Shown here: positions 1-8,823 of the stretch, piece after piece | How the letters are laid out: each line of letters begins with the position of its first letter | How positions within the stretch are numbered: position 1 is the first letter of the stretch | Source: an uncultured Planctomycetaceae bacterium | Lineage (GTDB): Bacteria > Planctomycetota > Planctomycetia > Pirellulales > Thermoguttaceae | Assembly (NCBI GenBank): GCA_946408825.1 | Contig: CAMJTU010000028.1 | Coordinates: 1-52,049 of the forward strand | Length of the DNA stretch: 52,049 nucleotides | Reading direction: 5' to 3' | Notes under the pieces: model-generated | Told to the model about the DNA's origin: nothing | Databases searched by the model: none | What the model saw: only the letters and a program-made list of their open reading frames with translations | Translations under genes and position numbers: made by a program

Positions 1-489
1 GTCGCTTGGGTTTCTGCACGTCGAGGCGACTTTGCGGCGGCGACAGCTACAATCTCTGAATTGAGTTATTATCGAACGTCAGATCGATTGACAGAAGTTT
101 TACTTTCAAAAACGCGTGATATTATCCGGAATAGGAACGACTCGAACGTCCAATATTCCGAGCCGCGTCGCGTCGGAGAACCGCGCGACGCCTCTTCGAA
201 CGGAAATAATCGCGGAGGCGGAAACACGCAAGGGAACTCGACGAACGCTCGTAGGAATACAGGAGTCCGTCCTCCTTCGGATTCGCGTGGAGGGAGGGAC
301 GAAAGGACCTCGCCTCAGTTTCCAGGAATGGGATTCCCTGGCGCCCCGTTGGGCGAACGTCCCAACAATGGACCGAGGATTGGGAGTCAATCTCAAAATA
401 ACGCGTTTCAGATTGGACCACCCCTGGGCGCATGGGGCGGGAGTAACGTTCCGTCCAGCGCTGAAACAAAGTCGGAACCTAAAAACTGA
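1..489 (+). CDS. C-terminal part of an unidentified protein with a disordered tail (5' end outside window)
   Basis: The reading frame is open from the first base to a TGA at 487-489, so this is probably the end of a gene that starts upstream. The first 20 or so residues (VAWVSARRGDFAAATATISE) could be a helical, TPR-like segment, and the rest is rich in Asn, Gly, Pro, Ser and Arg, typical of a disordered tail. No domain can be named. A second plus frame (116-505) and two minus frames are also open here, so the frame choice rests on continuity from the window edge. It is followed by 171 bases without a gene before rnhA. The protein-coding call is moderately supported; the function is unknown. 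Confidence 0.45.
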   Translation, partial: VAWVSARRGDFAAATATISELSYYRTSDRLTEVLLSKTRDIIRNRNDSNVQYSEPRRVGEPRDASSNGNNRGGGNTQGNSTNARRNTGVRPPSDSRGGRDERTSPQFPGMGFPGAPLGERPNNGPRIGSQSQNNAFQIGPPLGAWGGSNVPSSAETKSEPKN

Positions 490-660
490 CCGACGACGTG
501 TTTGACCCGAGTTTAAGCGCATTGCGTTTAGTATGACTTGGTCCGGTTCTTCTTTGTTGAAATCTTCGAAGGAAATACAATCTGTCGGATGCAGATTGTC
601 ACCTGTGGTCCCGAATGAGTTTTTGCATTCTACGCCGTTTAGAAAGGCGCGGCCGACTCA

Positions 661-1122
661 ATGACTGACGAAATAGAAACAATCCTTTTTACCGACGGCG
701 CTTGTAGCGGCAATCCCGGTCCCGGCGGCTGGGCGTTTATCCTCCGTCACGTTCCATCCGGCAAGAGAATGGAGGCCTCCGGGGGCGAAGCGGAAACGAC
801 GAATAATCGCATGGAACTCCGCGCTGTCGTCGAGGGCCTTTCGGCTCTCAAGAGACCGACTTCGATCAAAATCGTCAGCGATAGTTCGTACGTTCTCAAC
901 GGACTGTCGAAATGGATGAAATCTTGGAAGGCGAACGGGTGGCGGCGACGTGAAAAAGGTCGTCTCGCGGAGGTCAAGAACCTAGATCTTTGGCAAAAGC
1001 TCGACGAGCTTATCTCGCTTCACGACGTCGATTTTGAGTGGATAAAAGGGCACGCGGGTCATCCGGAAAACGAGCGTTGCGACGAGCTTGCCGTCGCCGA
1101 ATGGCGTAAATTCAAACGATAA
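661..1122 (+). CDS. rnhA: Ribonuclease HI
   Basis: RNase HI cleaves the RNA strand of RNA-DNA hybrids in the cytoplasm, removing primers and R-loops. The 153-residue length matches the family (E. coli 155). The carboxylates are visible: Asp12 in FTDGACSGNPGPGGW, Glu52 in NNRMEL, Asp74 in VSDSSYV and Asp141 in ERCDELA, with the flexible-loop His131 in KGHAGHPENE. The basic handle region around residues 85-101 (KWMKSWKANGWRRREKGR) is present, so this is the handle-containing type I form. The ATG start gives a full N-terminal strand; the ribosome-binding site is weak (AAAGG about 15 bases upstream). The next gene starts 68 bases downstream in the same direction. Identification is secure from motif completeness. 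Confidence 0.97.
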   Translation: MTDEIETILFTDGACSGNPGPGGWAFILRHVPSGKRMEASGGEAETTNNRMELRAVVEGLSALKRPTSIKIVSDSSYVLNGLSKWMKSWKANGWRRREKGRLAEVKNLDLWQKLDELISLHDVDFEWIKGHAGHPENERCDELAVAEWRKFKR

Positions 1123-1190
1123 TTCGCCCGTCAGTTTAATGATTAGTAGTTCCCGGCGCGACGACGTCGGTTTAAAAGAGATACGAAGAG

Positions 1191-2039
1191 ATGAAGGATT
1201 TTTTGGACGTTGCCATTAACGCCGCCGTCGAGGCGGGAGCGATCCTTAAAGAGAAACTTGGAAAGGTCGGACAGTATGAAAAGGGTCCCGCCGACCTTGT
1301 GACCGAAGCCGACGTTATGGCTCAGCGCAAGATCGAAAAGATCGTTCTTTCCGAGTTTCCCGACCACTGTTTTCTAGGCGAAGAGTCTCAAGGCAATACC
1401 CCGTCGTTTGGCGATGCGTTCGAATCTATGGTTCCCGAAGCTCAAATGCTTAAAGAGAGTCAATGCGGGAGTTTGGCGCCGGAGAGTCAGCCATATACTT
1501 GGATTGTCGATCCGCTTGACGGCACGACGAACTTCGTGCACGGGGTTCGTTTTTTCTGCGTGTCTATCGCGTTGGCTCGAGGCGCCGATATCCTCTGCGG
1601 CGCGATCTTCAATCCGAACGACGGCGAGTTGTTTACCGCGAGAAAGGGCGAGGGCGCTTTTCTTAACGGATCAAGAATCAAAACCAGCACGGCGACACGC
1701 GCGAAAGACGCTCTGATGTCGGTTTCCTTCGCGACGCGGACCAGAGAAGATTCGCCCGACTACCTTGTTTTTAAACGCTGCGTGACCGTGTGCCAGTCGA
1801 TGCGTCGAACCGGTTCCACGGCGCTCAATCTCGCGTATGTCGCGTGTGGTCGTTTCGACGCGATGAGTTGTCAGTGTGCGCATCCTTGGGACGTCGCCGC
1901 CGGCGTTCGAATTCTTCTCGAGGCGGGGGGCGTCGCGACTCACGTCGACGGCTCGCCTTTTGACCTTGCGTTTAAACCTCTTTTAGCGACCGCTAATCAA
2001 GAATTGCACGACGAGTTTCTCCGGCTAGTCAACGGTTAA
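1191..2039 (+). CDS. suhB: Inositol-1-monophosphatase family protein (SuhB-like)
   Basis: The protein belongs to the Mg2+-dependent, Li+-sensitive inositol monophosphatase family, which dephosphorylates inositol phosphate or related sugar or nucleotide phosphates. At 282 residues it has the expected length. Metal-binding motifs are complete: Glu64-Glu65 in FLGEES, Asp107 and Asp110 in IVDPLDGTTNFVHG, and Asp234 in HPWDVAAG. Compared with SuhB there is a Ser/Glu-rich insertion around residues 70-100 before the DPLDG motif. It lies 68 bases after rnhA and ends at a hairpin terminator. SuhB proper is an rRNA antitermination factor as well as a phosphatase; the exact physiological substrate cannot be decided. 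A second, more divergent family member (histidinol-phosphatase-like) lies 1.5 kb downstream. Confidence 0.88.
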   Translation: MKDFLDVAINAAVEAGAILKEKLGKVGQYEKGPADLVTEADVMAQRKIEKIVLSEFPDHCFLGEESQGNTPSFGDAFESMVPEAQMLKESQCGSLAPESQPYTWIVDPLDGTTNFVHGVRFFCVSIALARGADILCGAIFNPNDGELFTARKGEGAFLNGSRIKTSTATRAKDALMSVSFATRTREDSPDYLVFKRCVTVCQSMRRTGSTALNLAYVACGRFDAMSCQCAHPWDVAAGVRILLEAGGVATHVDGSPFDLAFKPLLATANQELHDEFLRLVNG

Positions 2040-2070
2040 GTCGTATTCTTTATTCTTTTTAAAACAATTG

Positions 2071-2103
2071 TTAGAAAAAAGGGCGCCTCGGGGCGCCCTT
2101 TCG
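2071..2103. terminator. Bidirectional hairpin terminator
   Basis: GGGCGCC at 2081-2087 pairs with GGCGCCC at 2092-2098 around a TCGG loop, and the stem is extended by AAA/TTT at 2078-2080 and 2099-2101. On the minus strand the stem is followed by six T, making a classic intrinsic terminator for the minus-strand gene ending at 2146; on the plus strand it follows the phosphatase gene with only a short T run. Confidence 0.85.
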
Positions 2104-2145
2104 TCGTTTGCGTTAGAACGAGGCTTTCTCGCGTCGTTCTTTGTT

Positions 2146-3387
2146 TCACCACATCTTAAACTGCGGAATATCGAGAAGTTCGCCGTCGCGAAGCGCCGAT
2201 TGGTGCGCGACGATTCCCGCGACAGTCGTATTGAGCGCGAGCGCGACGTTGACGAGCGGGTGACGTCCTTTTAACACAGACTCTACGAAGTTCGAGCCAA
2301 GATAGCCGTGCGAGCCGCCGTGACCGCCAGCGTCGACTCCCGGCGGGAGCTGCGGCTTGCGAATCTCGCCGAGTTCGGCGACCTTCTTCTGGACTTCTTC
2401 GTTAATGGCGGAGTATCCGCCGTTGAGCGCGCCGACTTCGCCGCGCATGCGCCCCGTCTCTCCGCCCCAGCCCGCGGAGTCCCAACTCACCGCCATTCTT
2501 GCAGATCCGCCTTCGGAGGTGGTGAAGAGCGCGACTTCTGTGCCGAACGGGTTGTCGTAAGCATTGGCGCCTTTCTGATATTCTTCGAGCTTGCTGACGT
2601 GTCCAACGCACGAAACCTTCGTGAAGGAACCGCCGGTCACGCAGGTATAGTACGCGTTTGAATGCGTCGGATACCACTGCGGAGGAAGTCCGATGCGCCA
2701 GTCTTTATATCCCTCAAGGTTACCGGCTCCGTAGTGATAATATTCCCCTTCGGTGTAGATCATCTGTCCGAAACCACCCGCCTGATAGATGCGACGCGCT
2801 TGGAAAACATCGTCGTGGAACGAGCTCGTTTCGAACATGCCGTAGAACAGCCCGGTTTCTTTGACCGTTTCATAAAGTCGGAACGCGTCGTCGACATTCC
2901 CCCAAACGGCGGGAACAGCCGAGGCGACGTGTTTACCGGCTTTGAGCGCTTTGCAGACGTGATCGACGTGTGAAGGCGCGTCGGTCGCGACGAAAATCGC
3001 TTCGATCGAGTCGTCTTTGATCATTTCTTCGAGGGAAGGGTAAGTTTTTTCGCAACGGCACGCTTGGGCGAGTCCGGCGCAACGATCCGGGAAGAGATCG
3101 CTGACCGCGACGACTTCGACGTTCGGATGATCTTGAAAACCGAACTGCGCGCCGAAATGACAAAGTCCGAAACCGGCGATTCCGACGCGGAGTTTTCTGT
3201 CGGTAAACTTCTCCCAAGGAGCGTTCGGGTCGATGTTTGTCTCTGTATCGTCAAAGCCCTGGATTTGGGGTTTTGACTGAACGTCGTCGCCTAAAGTTGC
3301 AAAAGGAGCGGTCAAAGAAGCGAACGCCGCGCCAGCGACGGCGCCGCGCGTTAGAAAAGAACGACGGGAAATGGCGTTTGGGTTCAT
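2146..3387 (-). CDS. Tat-exported Gfo/Idh/MocA family protein, GH109-like
   Basis: The protein has 413 residues. A twin-arginine leader (SRRSFLTRG, residues 8-16, then a hydrophobic stretch) predicts folded export, as expected for a protein that carries a tightly bound NAD(P). The Rossmann nucleotide-binding motif VGIAGFGLCHFGA lies near residue 68. Where most oxidoreductases of this family have a conserved EKP triplet, this one reads SAVPAVWG, and a later GGHGGSHG motif stands before the C-terminal helices. Both features recall glycoside hydrolase family 109, whose members use a bound NAD+ to cleave glycosides such as alpha-N-acetylgalactosaminides; this subfamily placement is inference. It is transcribed opposite to its neighbours and ends at a shared terminator. 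The ATG at 3387 gives the full leader peptide. Confidence 0.85.
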   Translation of the reverse strand: MNPNAISRRSFLTRGAVAGAAFASLTAPFATLGDDVQSKPQIQGFDDTETNIDPNAPWEKFTDRKLRVGIAGFGLCHFGAQFGFQDHPNVEVVAVSDLFPDRCAGLAQACRCEKTYPSLEEMIKDDSIEAIFVATDAPSHVDHVCKALKAGKHVASAVPAVWGNVDDAFRLYETVKETGLFYGMFETSSFHDDVFQARRIYQAGGFGQMIYTEGEYYHYGAGNLEGYKDWRIGLPPQWYPTHSNAYYTCVTGGSFTKVSCVGHVSKLEEYQKGANAYDNPFGTEVALFTTSEGGSARMAVSWDSAGWGGETGRMRGEVGALNGGYSAINEEVQKKVAELGEIRKPQLPPGVDAGGHGGSHGYLGSNFVESVLKGRHPLVNVALALNTTVAGIVAHQSALRDGELLDIPQFKMW

Positions 3388-3563
3388 GCGCTCATGTCTC
3401 TCTATAGGACGTCCTAGATCGAATTGCCGTTTTCGCCCGGCTACGGAAAAGAAGGGGACGCCGCCGACTCGCGCGCCAGGCTTAATCGATTATATCGCCC
3501 TTTGAGCGTTCTTTCAAGCTTTTCGATTCCGCGCCGCTTTTCCGCCGGTTGGCAAGGAGTACA

Positions 3564-4430
3564 ATGACGCTTAATCCGTCGTTTCCCTATTTTTCAACGA
3601 AAGGTCTAACTATGGAAGCGCGTTGTGAATTTGCAAAACGTCTTGCCCGAGAGATGGGCGCGTTGACCCTTAAGTATTTCGACGCCGGCGTTCGTGTCGA
3701 AAATAAACAGGACGGCACTCCCGTAACAATAGCGGATAGAGGCGCGGAAGAACTCGGTCGTAAATTGATCGCCGAGGCCTTTCCGAACGACGCCGTCCTT
3801 GGCGAAGAATTTGAAGATAAGACGGGGACGTCAGGGTGGCAGTGGATTCTCGATCCGATTGACGGAACGAAATCCTTCATTCACGGCGTTCCGTTCTATT
3901 CGAATCTTATCGGCGTTTGTAAATCTTCTCCAGAGGGAAAGCTCGAACCCATGATTGGAGTCGTTTGGCTTCCTGCGTTAGCTCGTGGCGTTTGGGCTGG
4001 CGACGGAATGGGAGCATGGGAGATTTTTGCCGACGAGACGAAAACGCGACCTGCGCGCGTTTCAGACGTCGACCGCCTCGACAAGGCCCTTTTTCTTACA
4101 ACTGATTGCTATGACTTTGATCTCGTCGGTCGTGAAGGCGCTTACGACGAACTAGAAGTTAAGTGTCGTCTAACGCGTACATGGGGCGACGCGTATGGGT
4201 ATTACCTTGTCGCCACGGGACGCGCTGAAATTATGATAGATCCTTTTTTCGAAGTCTGGGACGCGGCGCCGATGGCGACAATACTCCATGAGGCCGGGGG
4301 GTATTTTGGCTCCTGGAACGGCGAAGAAACGATCGAAGGACGCGAAGGGGTAGGAACGAACGGGGCGCTCAAAGAATCGGTTGTCGAAATTCTCAAAAGG
4401 TATCCAAAAACAAAGATTCCACGTCGCTAA
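3564..4430 (+). CDS. hisN: Histidinol-phosphatase-like IMPase family protein (HisN type)
   Basis: This is an inositol-monophosphatase fold enzyme whose motifs fit the HisN branch, which converts L-histidinol phosphate to L-histidinol in histidine biosynthesis. The metal-binding signatures are LGEEFED, ILDPIDGTKSFIHGVP and EVWDAAPM; the phrase FIHGVPFYSNLIG and the RTWGDAYGYYLVATGRAEIM segment are characteristic of HisN rather than SuhB. The ATG at 3564 has AAGGAG five bases upstream and gives 288 residues; an in-frame ATG at 3612 (MEARCEF) is closer to the usual family start and is a fair alternative, while the upstream TTG at 3549 overlaps the ribosome-binding site. No other his gene is nearby, so the biochemical role is taken from sequence resemblance only. 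Confidence 0.82.
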   Translation: MTLNPSFPYFSTKGLTMEARCEFAKRLAREMGALTLKYFDAGVRVENKQDGTPVTIADRGAEELGRKLIAEAFPNDAVLGEEFEDKTGTSGWQWILDPIDGTKSFIHGVPFYSNLIGVCKSSPEGKLEPMIGVVWLPALARGVWAGDGMGAWEIFADETKTRPARVSDVDRLDKALFLTTDCYDFDLVGREGAYDELEVKCRLTRTWGDAYGYYLVATGRAEIMIDPFFEVWDAAPMATILHEAGGYFGSWNGEETIEGREGVGTNGALKESVVEILKRYPKTKIPRR

Positions 4431-4552
4431 AATTTCCAAAAAAAGGGTTCAATCTCTTGAAAACGGAAAGTCGTGTCGGTACAATCCTTCTGGTTGGCGT
4501 CTAACGACGTTTTGGCGTGAAAAGCATTATTGACGAATTAGGAGAGCGAGCT

Positions 4553-5869
4553 ATGAGCGTCGCCGGCACACGACGTGTTTTTTTGAAATCTAAGACGATT
4601 GCTGGCACGGTGTTTACGGGGCTGGCGTTATCTCCAGTACACGCGGGCGAGCGTGGCGAGCTTAAGGTCGGTCTTGTCGGTTGTGGCGGTCGGGGGCGCG
4701 GGGCGGCGGTCAATACTCTCACAGCAGACGGCGCTACAAAGCTTTACGCTGTAGCAGACGCTTTTCTTCCGAAGGCGCAAGGGGCTGTTGAAGGACTTAA
4801 AACGCAATTTGAAGATCGAGTTGACGTTGAAGGACGCGTTTTCTCTGGACTTGACGCGTACAAAAACGTCGTCGACTGTTGCGACGTCGTTCTACTCTGC
4901 GAGGCCCCTGGTTTCCGTTATCGCTCGCTTCGCTACGCTGTTGAACAGGGCAAACATGTGTTCTGCGAAAAACCCGTCGGCGTCGACGCTCCCGCGATTC
5001 GTTCTGTAATCGAGTCGGCTAATGTGGCCAAAGAGAAGGGGTTGACCCTTGTTTCAGGTCTTTGTTGGCGTTACGACCTTAACGTTAAAGACATTATGGA
5101 ACGCGTCCTTGACGGCGTTATTGGCGACTTGACTTCTGCGCGTCTGACCTATATGGGCGGCAAGCCGAGCGCGCGCCCTCGCGCCCCGGAAGATACAGAG
5201 CTTATGGCGCAGGTTCGCAACTGGTATAATTACACGTGGCTTTCTGGCGATTTCAACGTGGAACAGCATGTTCACACGCTTGACAAAGGACTTTGGGCGA
5301 TGGGCGACGTTCCGCCCGTAGCTTGCTATGGTCTCGGCGGACGTATGCAACGCGTTGAACAGCCCGGATACGGCGATATTTACGACTCGATGGCGGCTGT
5401 TTACGAGTATTCAAACGGCATGACGCTTTATTCTTACTGCCGTCAACAGAGCGATTGCTGGAGCGAGAACAACGCTCGTTTTGCGGGTACGAAGGGATAC
5501 GTTTCGTCCGTCTTGGGCCGTGGCGTCATTACAGATCTCGACGGAAAAGTGATCTATGAGCGTCAGAACGTTCCCTCCGACATGTACTTGATCGAGCATC
5601 AAGAGCTTTACAAGTCAATTCGTGGCGAGATCGATACGATCAATAACGGCGACTATATGGCGAAAGCGACCATGATGGGAATTCTCGGACGCGAAGCATG
5701 TTATTCCGGCGCCAGAATGACTTGGGACGAAGCTTTTAATTCTGATAAATCTTACGCTCCGAGCGACTATACCGAGAATGGCGTTCCTGTGAACGTCCCC
5801 GACGAACAAGGACGACTTAAGGTTCAAGTTCCCGGTCTCGGATCGGTTTATCATACCGTTTCACGATAG
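4553..5869 (+). CDS. Gfo/Idh/MocA family oxidoreductase (first tandem copy)
   Basis: A predicted NAD(P)-dependent sugar or cyclitol dehydrogenase of about 438 residues. The N-terminus (TRRVFLKSK then hydrophobic residues to SPVHAGE) resembles a twin-arginine leader ending at an A-x-A-like site. The Rossmann motif VGLVGCGGRGRGAA follows immediately, and the catalytic-site motif CEKPVG with the conserved Lys is present. A late Asp/His pair sits in the FNVEQHVHTLDKG segment. GTG at 4517 opens the same frame, but ATG 4553 has GGAGAG six bases upstream and yields the leader directly, so it is preferred. The next gene is a close paralogue in the same orientation, 135 bases downstream, suggesting a tandem duplication in one transcription unit. 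The substrate is unknown. Confidence 0.9.
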   Translation: MSVAGTRRVFLKSKTIAGTVFTGLALSPVHAGERGELKVGLVGCGGRGRGAAVNTLTADGATKLYAVADAFLPKAQGAVEGLKTQFEDRVDVEGRVFSGLDAYKNVVDCCDVVLLCEAPGFRYRSLRYAVEQGKHVFCEKPVGVDAPAIRSVIESANVAKEKGLTLVSGLCWRYDLNVKDIMERVLDGVIGDLTSARLTYMGGKPSARPRAPEDTELMAQVRNWYNYTWLSGDFNVEQHVHTLDKGLWAMGDVPPVACYGLGGRMQRVEQPGYGDIYDSMAAVYEYSNGMTLYSYCRQQSDCWSENNARFAGTKGYVSSVLGRGVITDLDGKVIYERQNVPSDMYLIEHQELYKSIRGEIDTINNGDYMAKATMMGILGREACYSGARMTWDEAFNSDKSYAPSDYTENGVPVNVPDEQGRLKVQVPGLGSVYHTVSR

Positions 5870-6004
5870 CATACTTTTTTTGCAAGACTTGTTTGAGCCT
5901 TGTTTTCCCACTTCGCGTTCCGACGATCGTATGGAACGCGCGGACGTTTCAGCGCGTCATGCGCCGACGTTTTTGCAACTGTTTGAGATATTTGGAGAAT
6001 TATC

Positions 6005-7309
6005 ATGAGTATTTCCCGACGTAATTTCCTGAAGACGAGCGCGGCGGGCGTCGCTGCTCTTTCTGTCGCAGTTCCGCGCGTTCATGCGGGCGAATCTGAT
6101 TTGATTAAGGTCGGTCTTATCGGTTGCGGCGGTCGTGGTCGTGGAGCCGCCGCCAATACGCTCAACGCTGATCCTAATACGAAAATTGTCGCAGTCGCCG
6201 ACGCGTTTATGCCGAACGCGCAAGGCGCCGTGGAAGGACTAAAGACGGCGTTTGAGGATCGTATCGACGTTGAAGATCGCGTTTTCGCCGGTCTTGACGC
6301 GTACAAGTCTGTCGTCGAGGCTTCTGATCTTGTTCTTCTTTGCGAATCGCCGGGTTTCCGTTATCGTTCTCTCGCCTATGCGGTCGAGCAGGGTAAACAC
6401 GTTTTCTGCGAGAAACCGGTTGCGACTGACATGCTCGGGATCAAGTCCGTTATGGAATCTTCGAAGATTGCCAAGGAAAAGGGACTCACGCTTGTTTCCG
6501 GTCTTTGCTGGCGATATGATCTGAACGTCAAGGATATTATGCAGCGCGTTTGCGACGGCGCGATTGGTGATATTACGTCCGCTCGCCTGACCTACCTGAC
6601 CAGCAAACTCTGGACGCGTCCGCGCCAAGAGGGCGACACGGAGATGATGGCGCAGGTTCGCAACTGGTACAACTACGCGTGGCTTTCCGGCGATTTCAAT
6701 ATCGAACAGCACGTTCATACCCTCGACAAGGGCCTCTGGGCGATGGGCGACGTTCCTCCCGCCACGTGCTACGGTCTCGGCGCTCGTATGCAACGCACCG
6801 AGCAGCCGGAATATGGCGACATCTACGACTCGATGGCGTCCGTCTTCGAATATCCGAACGGCACGACTTTTTACTCGTATTGCCGTCAGCAAGACGGTTG
6901 CTGGGGCGAGAATCAGGCTTACTTTGCCGGTACGAAGGGATTTGCGCGAATTCTTGGTCGCGGTCGTATTACCGATCTCGACGGCAAAGTCGTATACGAG
7001 CAACAGCCCGTCAGTTCCGATATGTACACGCTCGAACATATCGAACTTTACAAGTCGATTCGCGGCAAGATCGACACGATCAACAACGGCGACTACATGG
7101 CGAAGGCGACGATGATGGGAATCATGTCGCGCGAAGCGTGCTACACGGGCAAGAAGATCACATGGGACGATCTTCTCAAGTCCGATATGTCTTATCGTCC
7201 GAGCTCTTACGACTGGGACGGAACTCCGTGGAATACGCCCGACGAACAGGGACGTTTCAAGATCAGCGTCCCAGGCGTCGGTCGCGTTTATCACACGGTT
7301 ACGCGCTGA
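6005..7309 (+). CDS. Gfo/Idh/MocA family oxidoreductase (second tandem copy)
   Basis: At 434 residues, this is a close relative of the preceding gene: long stretches such as GKHVFCEKPV, VSGLCWRYDLNVKDIM, WLSGDFN and EQHVHTLDKGLWAMGDVPP are the same or nearly so. It has a cleaner twin-arginine leader (SRRNFLKTS, then AAGVAALSVAVPRVHAG) than the first copy, and the motif VGLIGCGGRGRGAA for NAD(P) binding. Export by Tat to the periplasm is inferred from the leader. GGAGA seven bases before the ATG supports the start. The two copies differ mainly at the N-terminus, in some surface loops and in codon choice, which suggests an old duplication rather than a recent copy. A T-rich stretch follows, but the downstream hairpin potential is weak. 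Confidence 0.92.
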   Translation: MSISRRNFLKTSAAGVAALSVAVPRVHAGESDLIKVGLIGCGGRGRGAAANTLNADPNTKIVAVADAFMPNAQGAVEGLKTAFEDRIDVEDRVFAGLDAYKSVVEASDLVLLCESPGFRYRSLAYAVEQGKHVFCEKPVATDMLGIKSVMESSKIAKEKGLTLVSGLCWRYDLNVKDIMQRVCDGAIGDITSARLTYLTSKLWTRPRQEGDTEMMAQVRNWYNYAWLSGDFNIEQHVHTLDKGLWAMGDVPPATCYGLGARMQRTEQPEYGDIYDSMASVFEYPNGTTFYSYCRQQDGCWGENQAYFAGTKGFARILGRGRITDLDGKVVYEQQPVSSDMYTLEHIELYKSIRGKIDTINNGDYMAKATMMGIMSREACYTGKKITWDDLLKSDMSYRPSSYDWDGTPWNTPDEQGRFKISVPGVGRVYHTVTR

Positions 7310-7485
7310 TAGCATAGATTCTTTAACGAACGACTCCTTTTCGGCGTCGGTTTGACGGTTTTTTAATAAGCCCGCTTTTGTCCGGCGTCTGCGTCGCAAC
7401 ACGGCGCGGTCGTCCACAGAGGCGGGTTTTTACGTCGCAAATTCGTCGGTTTTGCGACGCGAACCTATGAATGGGAGAATGGCCC

Positions 7486-8724
7486 TTGAGTAGCGAAGGA
7501 TCGCCTAGCGCTTCGCGCGAAACGCAGGTTTATGATTCTGAATTTCGGCTTGATCCGCTGACGGAGCGATGGGTTCTGGTCGCCGAAGGACGAAACGAAC
7601 GACCGTCAGACCTTGAAAATAACGGCTCAAATTGCGCTTCCGTCGCGCCACGCGACGGAACCGCTTGTTTTAAGTGCGCGTTCTGTCCCGGAAACGAAAA
7701 TCTTACGACTCCGACGGTCGCCGCCGTTTTACTTCCTGAATCTCATTCGCAAGGCGATTTTCCAGACGACTTTATCGTTACGACTTGCGACGATTGCAAC
7801 GACGTCCAAGGCGCCTATTGGCGCGTTCGTGCGTTTGAAAATAAGTATCCTGCGTTTCGAGTTTCTGAACACGTTGTCGACGCTACGGATTTTTGCCAAT
7901 TGCGTCGTCGGTTTCGTTCTGGCGTTCTCCCTGTCTCGGAACGTTTCTTTCAAAAGTTCGAGGCGAACGGACGTCATGAAGTCGTCGTCGATTCCCGTCG
8001 ACATATTCGCGGTTGGGGAGAAGCGACGGAACTTGAGGTCTGTCTTGTGTTTCGACTTTTTCAAAGTCGTTTGCGCGAATTTCGCGCGTCGGGACGTTTT
8101 GCGCACGCGTTCTTTTTCAAGAATGTTGGCGTTGGGGCCGGGGCGTCGCAACCTCACTCGCATTGTCAAGTTGTCGCCAGTACTTTGATTCCGGACGACG
8201 TTCGTTTTCAGTTGGAACGCGTCGCCCATTACGAGGAAAACCGCCGGAACGTCGGCGAACTAGAATCTTACTGGGAGGCGCTTTTACGCGCAGAGATGGA
8301 GGACGGTCGGCGCGTTGTCGCCGCGTCTGATTCTTTTGTCCTTTACTGCCCCTATGCAAGCCGCTTTCCTGGACAACTCGAAATATGTCCGAGATTTGAT
8401 AAAGCTTTTGAGGATTATGACGACGGTATTCTTGACGCGCTTGCGCTTACGGCGCGAAACGCAATTCTAGCCTTGCAAAAGGTCTATGAAAAAATTAGTT
8501 CGAGCGAGTCCGCGCTCCTTGACTATAACGTCGTTATGACAAACGCGCCTTATTGCGTCGATCCTAAACTCGAAGACGCTGTTTGTGTGTTTCGTCCACG
8601 ATTAACGATTATTCCAAGTCTTGTTAAAAAAGCGGGTTATGAATATGGAAGCGGAATCGATATTAATCCCGTTTCTCCTGAAACTGCCGCGTCGTGGTTA
8701 CGCGAATATTGGGTTAACTCCTGA
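7486..8724 (+). CDS. galT: Galactose-1-phosphate uridylyltransferase (GalT-like)
   Basis: GalT swaps UMP between UDP-glucose and galactose 1-phosphate through a uridylylated histidine in the Leloir pathway. The catalytic motif is visible as QPHSHCQVVAS (the HxHxQ signature, about residue 224-228), the zinc-type CxxC pair is in CAFCPGNE, and the family opening EFRLDPLTERWVLVAEGR is near the N-terminus. Length is about 412 residues, slightly longer than E. coli GalT (348). ATG 7471 is in frame, but TTG 7486 has GGGAGA seven bases upstream, whereas nothing resembling a ribosome-binding site precedes 7471; both starts are possible. Some planctomycete relatives act on other sugar phosphates (ADP-glucose or UDP-hexose phosphorylases of the same fold), so specificity is not settled. 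Confidence 0.88.
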   Translation: MSSEGSPSASRETQVYDSEFRLDPLTERWVLVAEGRNERPSDLENNGSNCASVAPRDGTACFKCAFCPGNENLTTPTVAAVLLPESHSQGDFPDDFIVTTCDDCNDVQGAYWRVRAFENKYPAFRVSEHVVDATDFCQLRRRFRSGVLPVSERFFQKFEANGRHEVVVDSRRHIRGWGEATELEVCLVFRLFQSRLREFRASGRFAHAFFFKNVGVGAGASQPHSHCQVVASTLIPDDVRFQLERVAHYEENRRNVGELESYWEALLRAEMEDGRRVVAASDSFVLYCPYASRFPGQLEICPRFDKAFEDYDDGILDALALTARNAILALQKVYEKISSSESALLDYNVVMTNAPYCVDPKLEDAVCVFRPRLTIIPSLVKKAGYEYGSGIDINPVSPETAASWLREYWVNS

Positions 8725-8823
8725 CGGAAAAACTACAAACGCGCCTGCCAACCGACGCTTTTTTTCGCGTCGCCTCGTTTTTTGACGTTTCACGTCATTG
8801 TTTAGGCACGCCGCGCGACTTCT

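Noticed and set aside
6239..7417. 392-codon open frame on the minus strand
   Set aside because: It lies entirely opposite the second Gfo/Idh/MocA gene and arises from the GC-biased codon use; its translation has no domain and no start signal.
7367..7430. Terminator after the second Gfo/Idh/MocA gene
   Set aside because: CCCGC (7371) and GCGGG (7422) could pair, but the loop of 46 bases makes it weak; not called.
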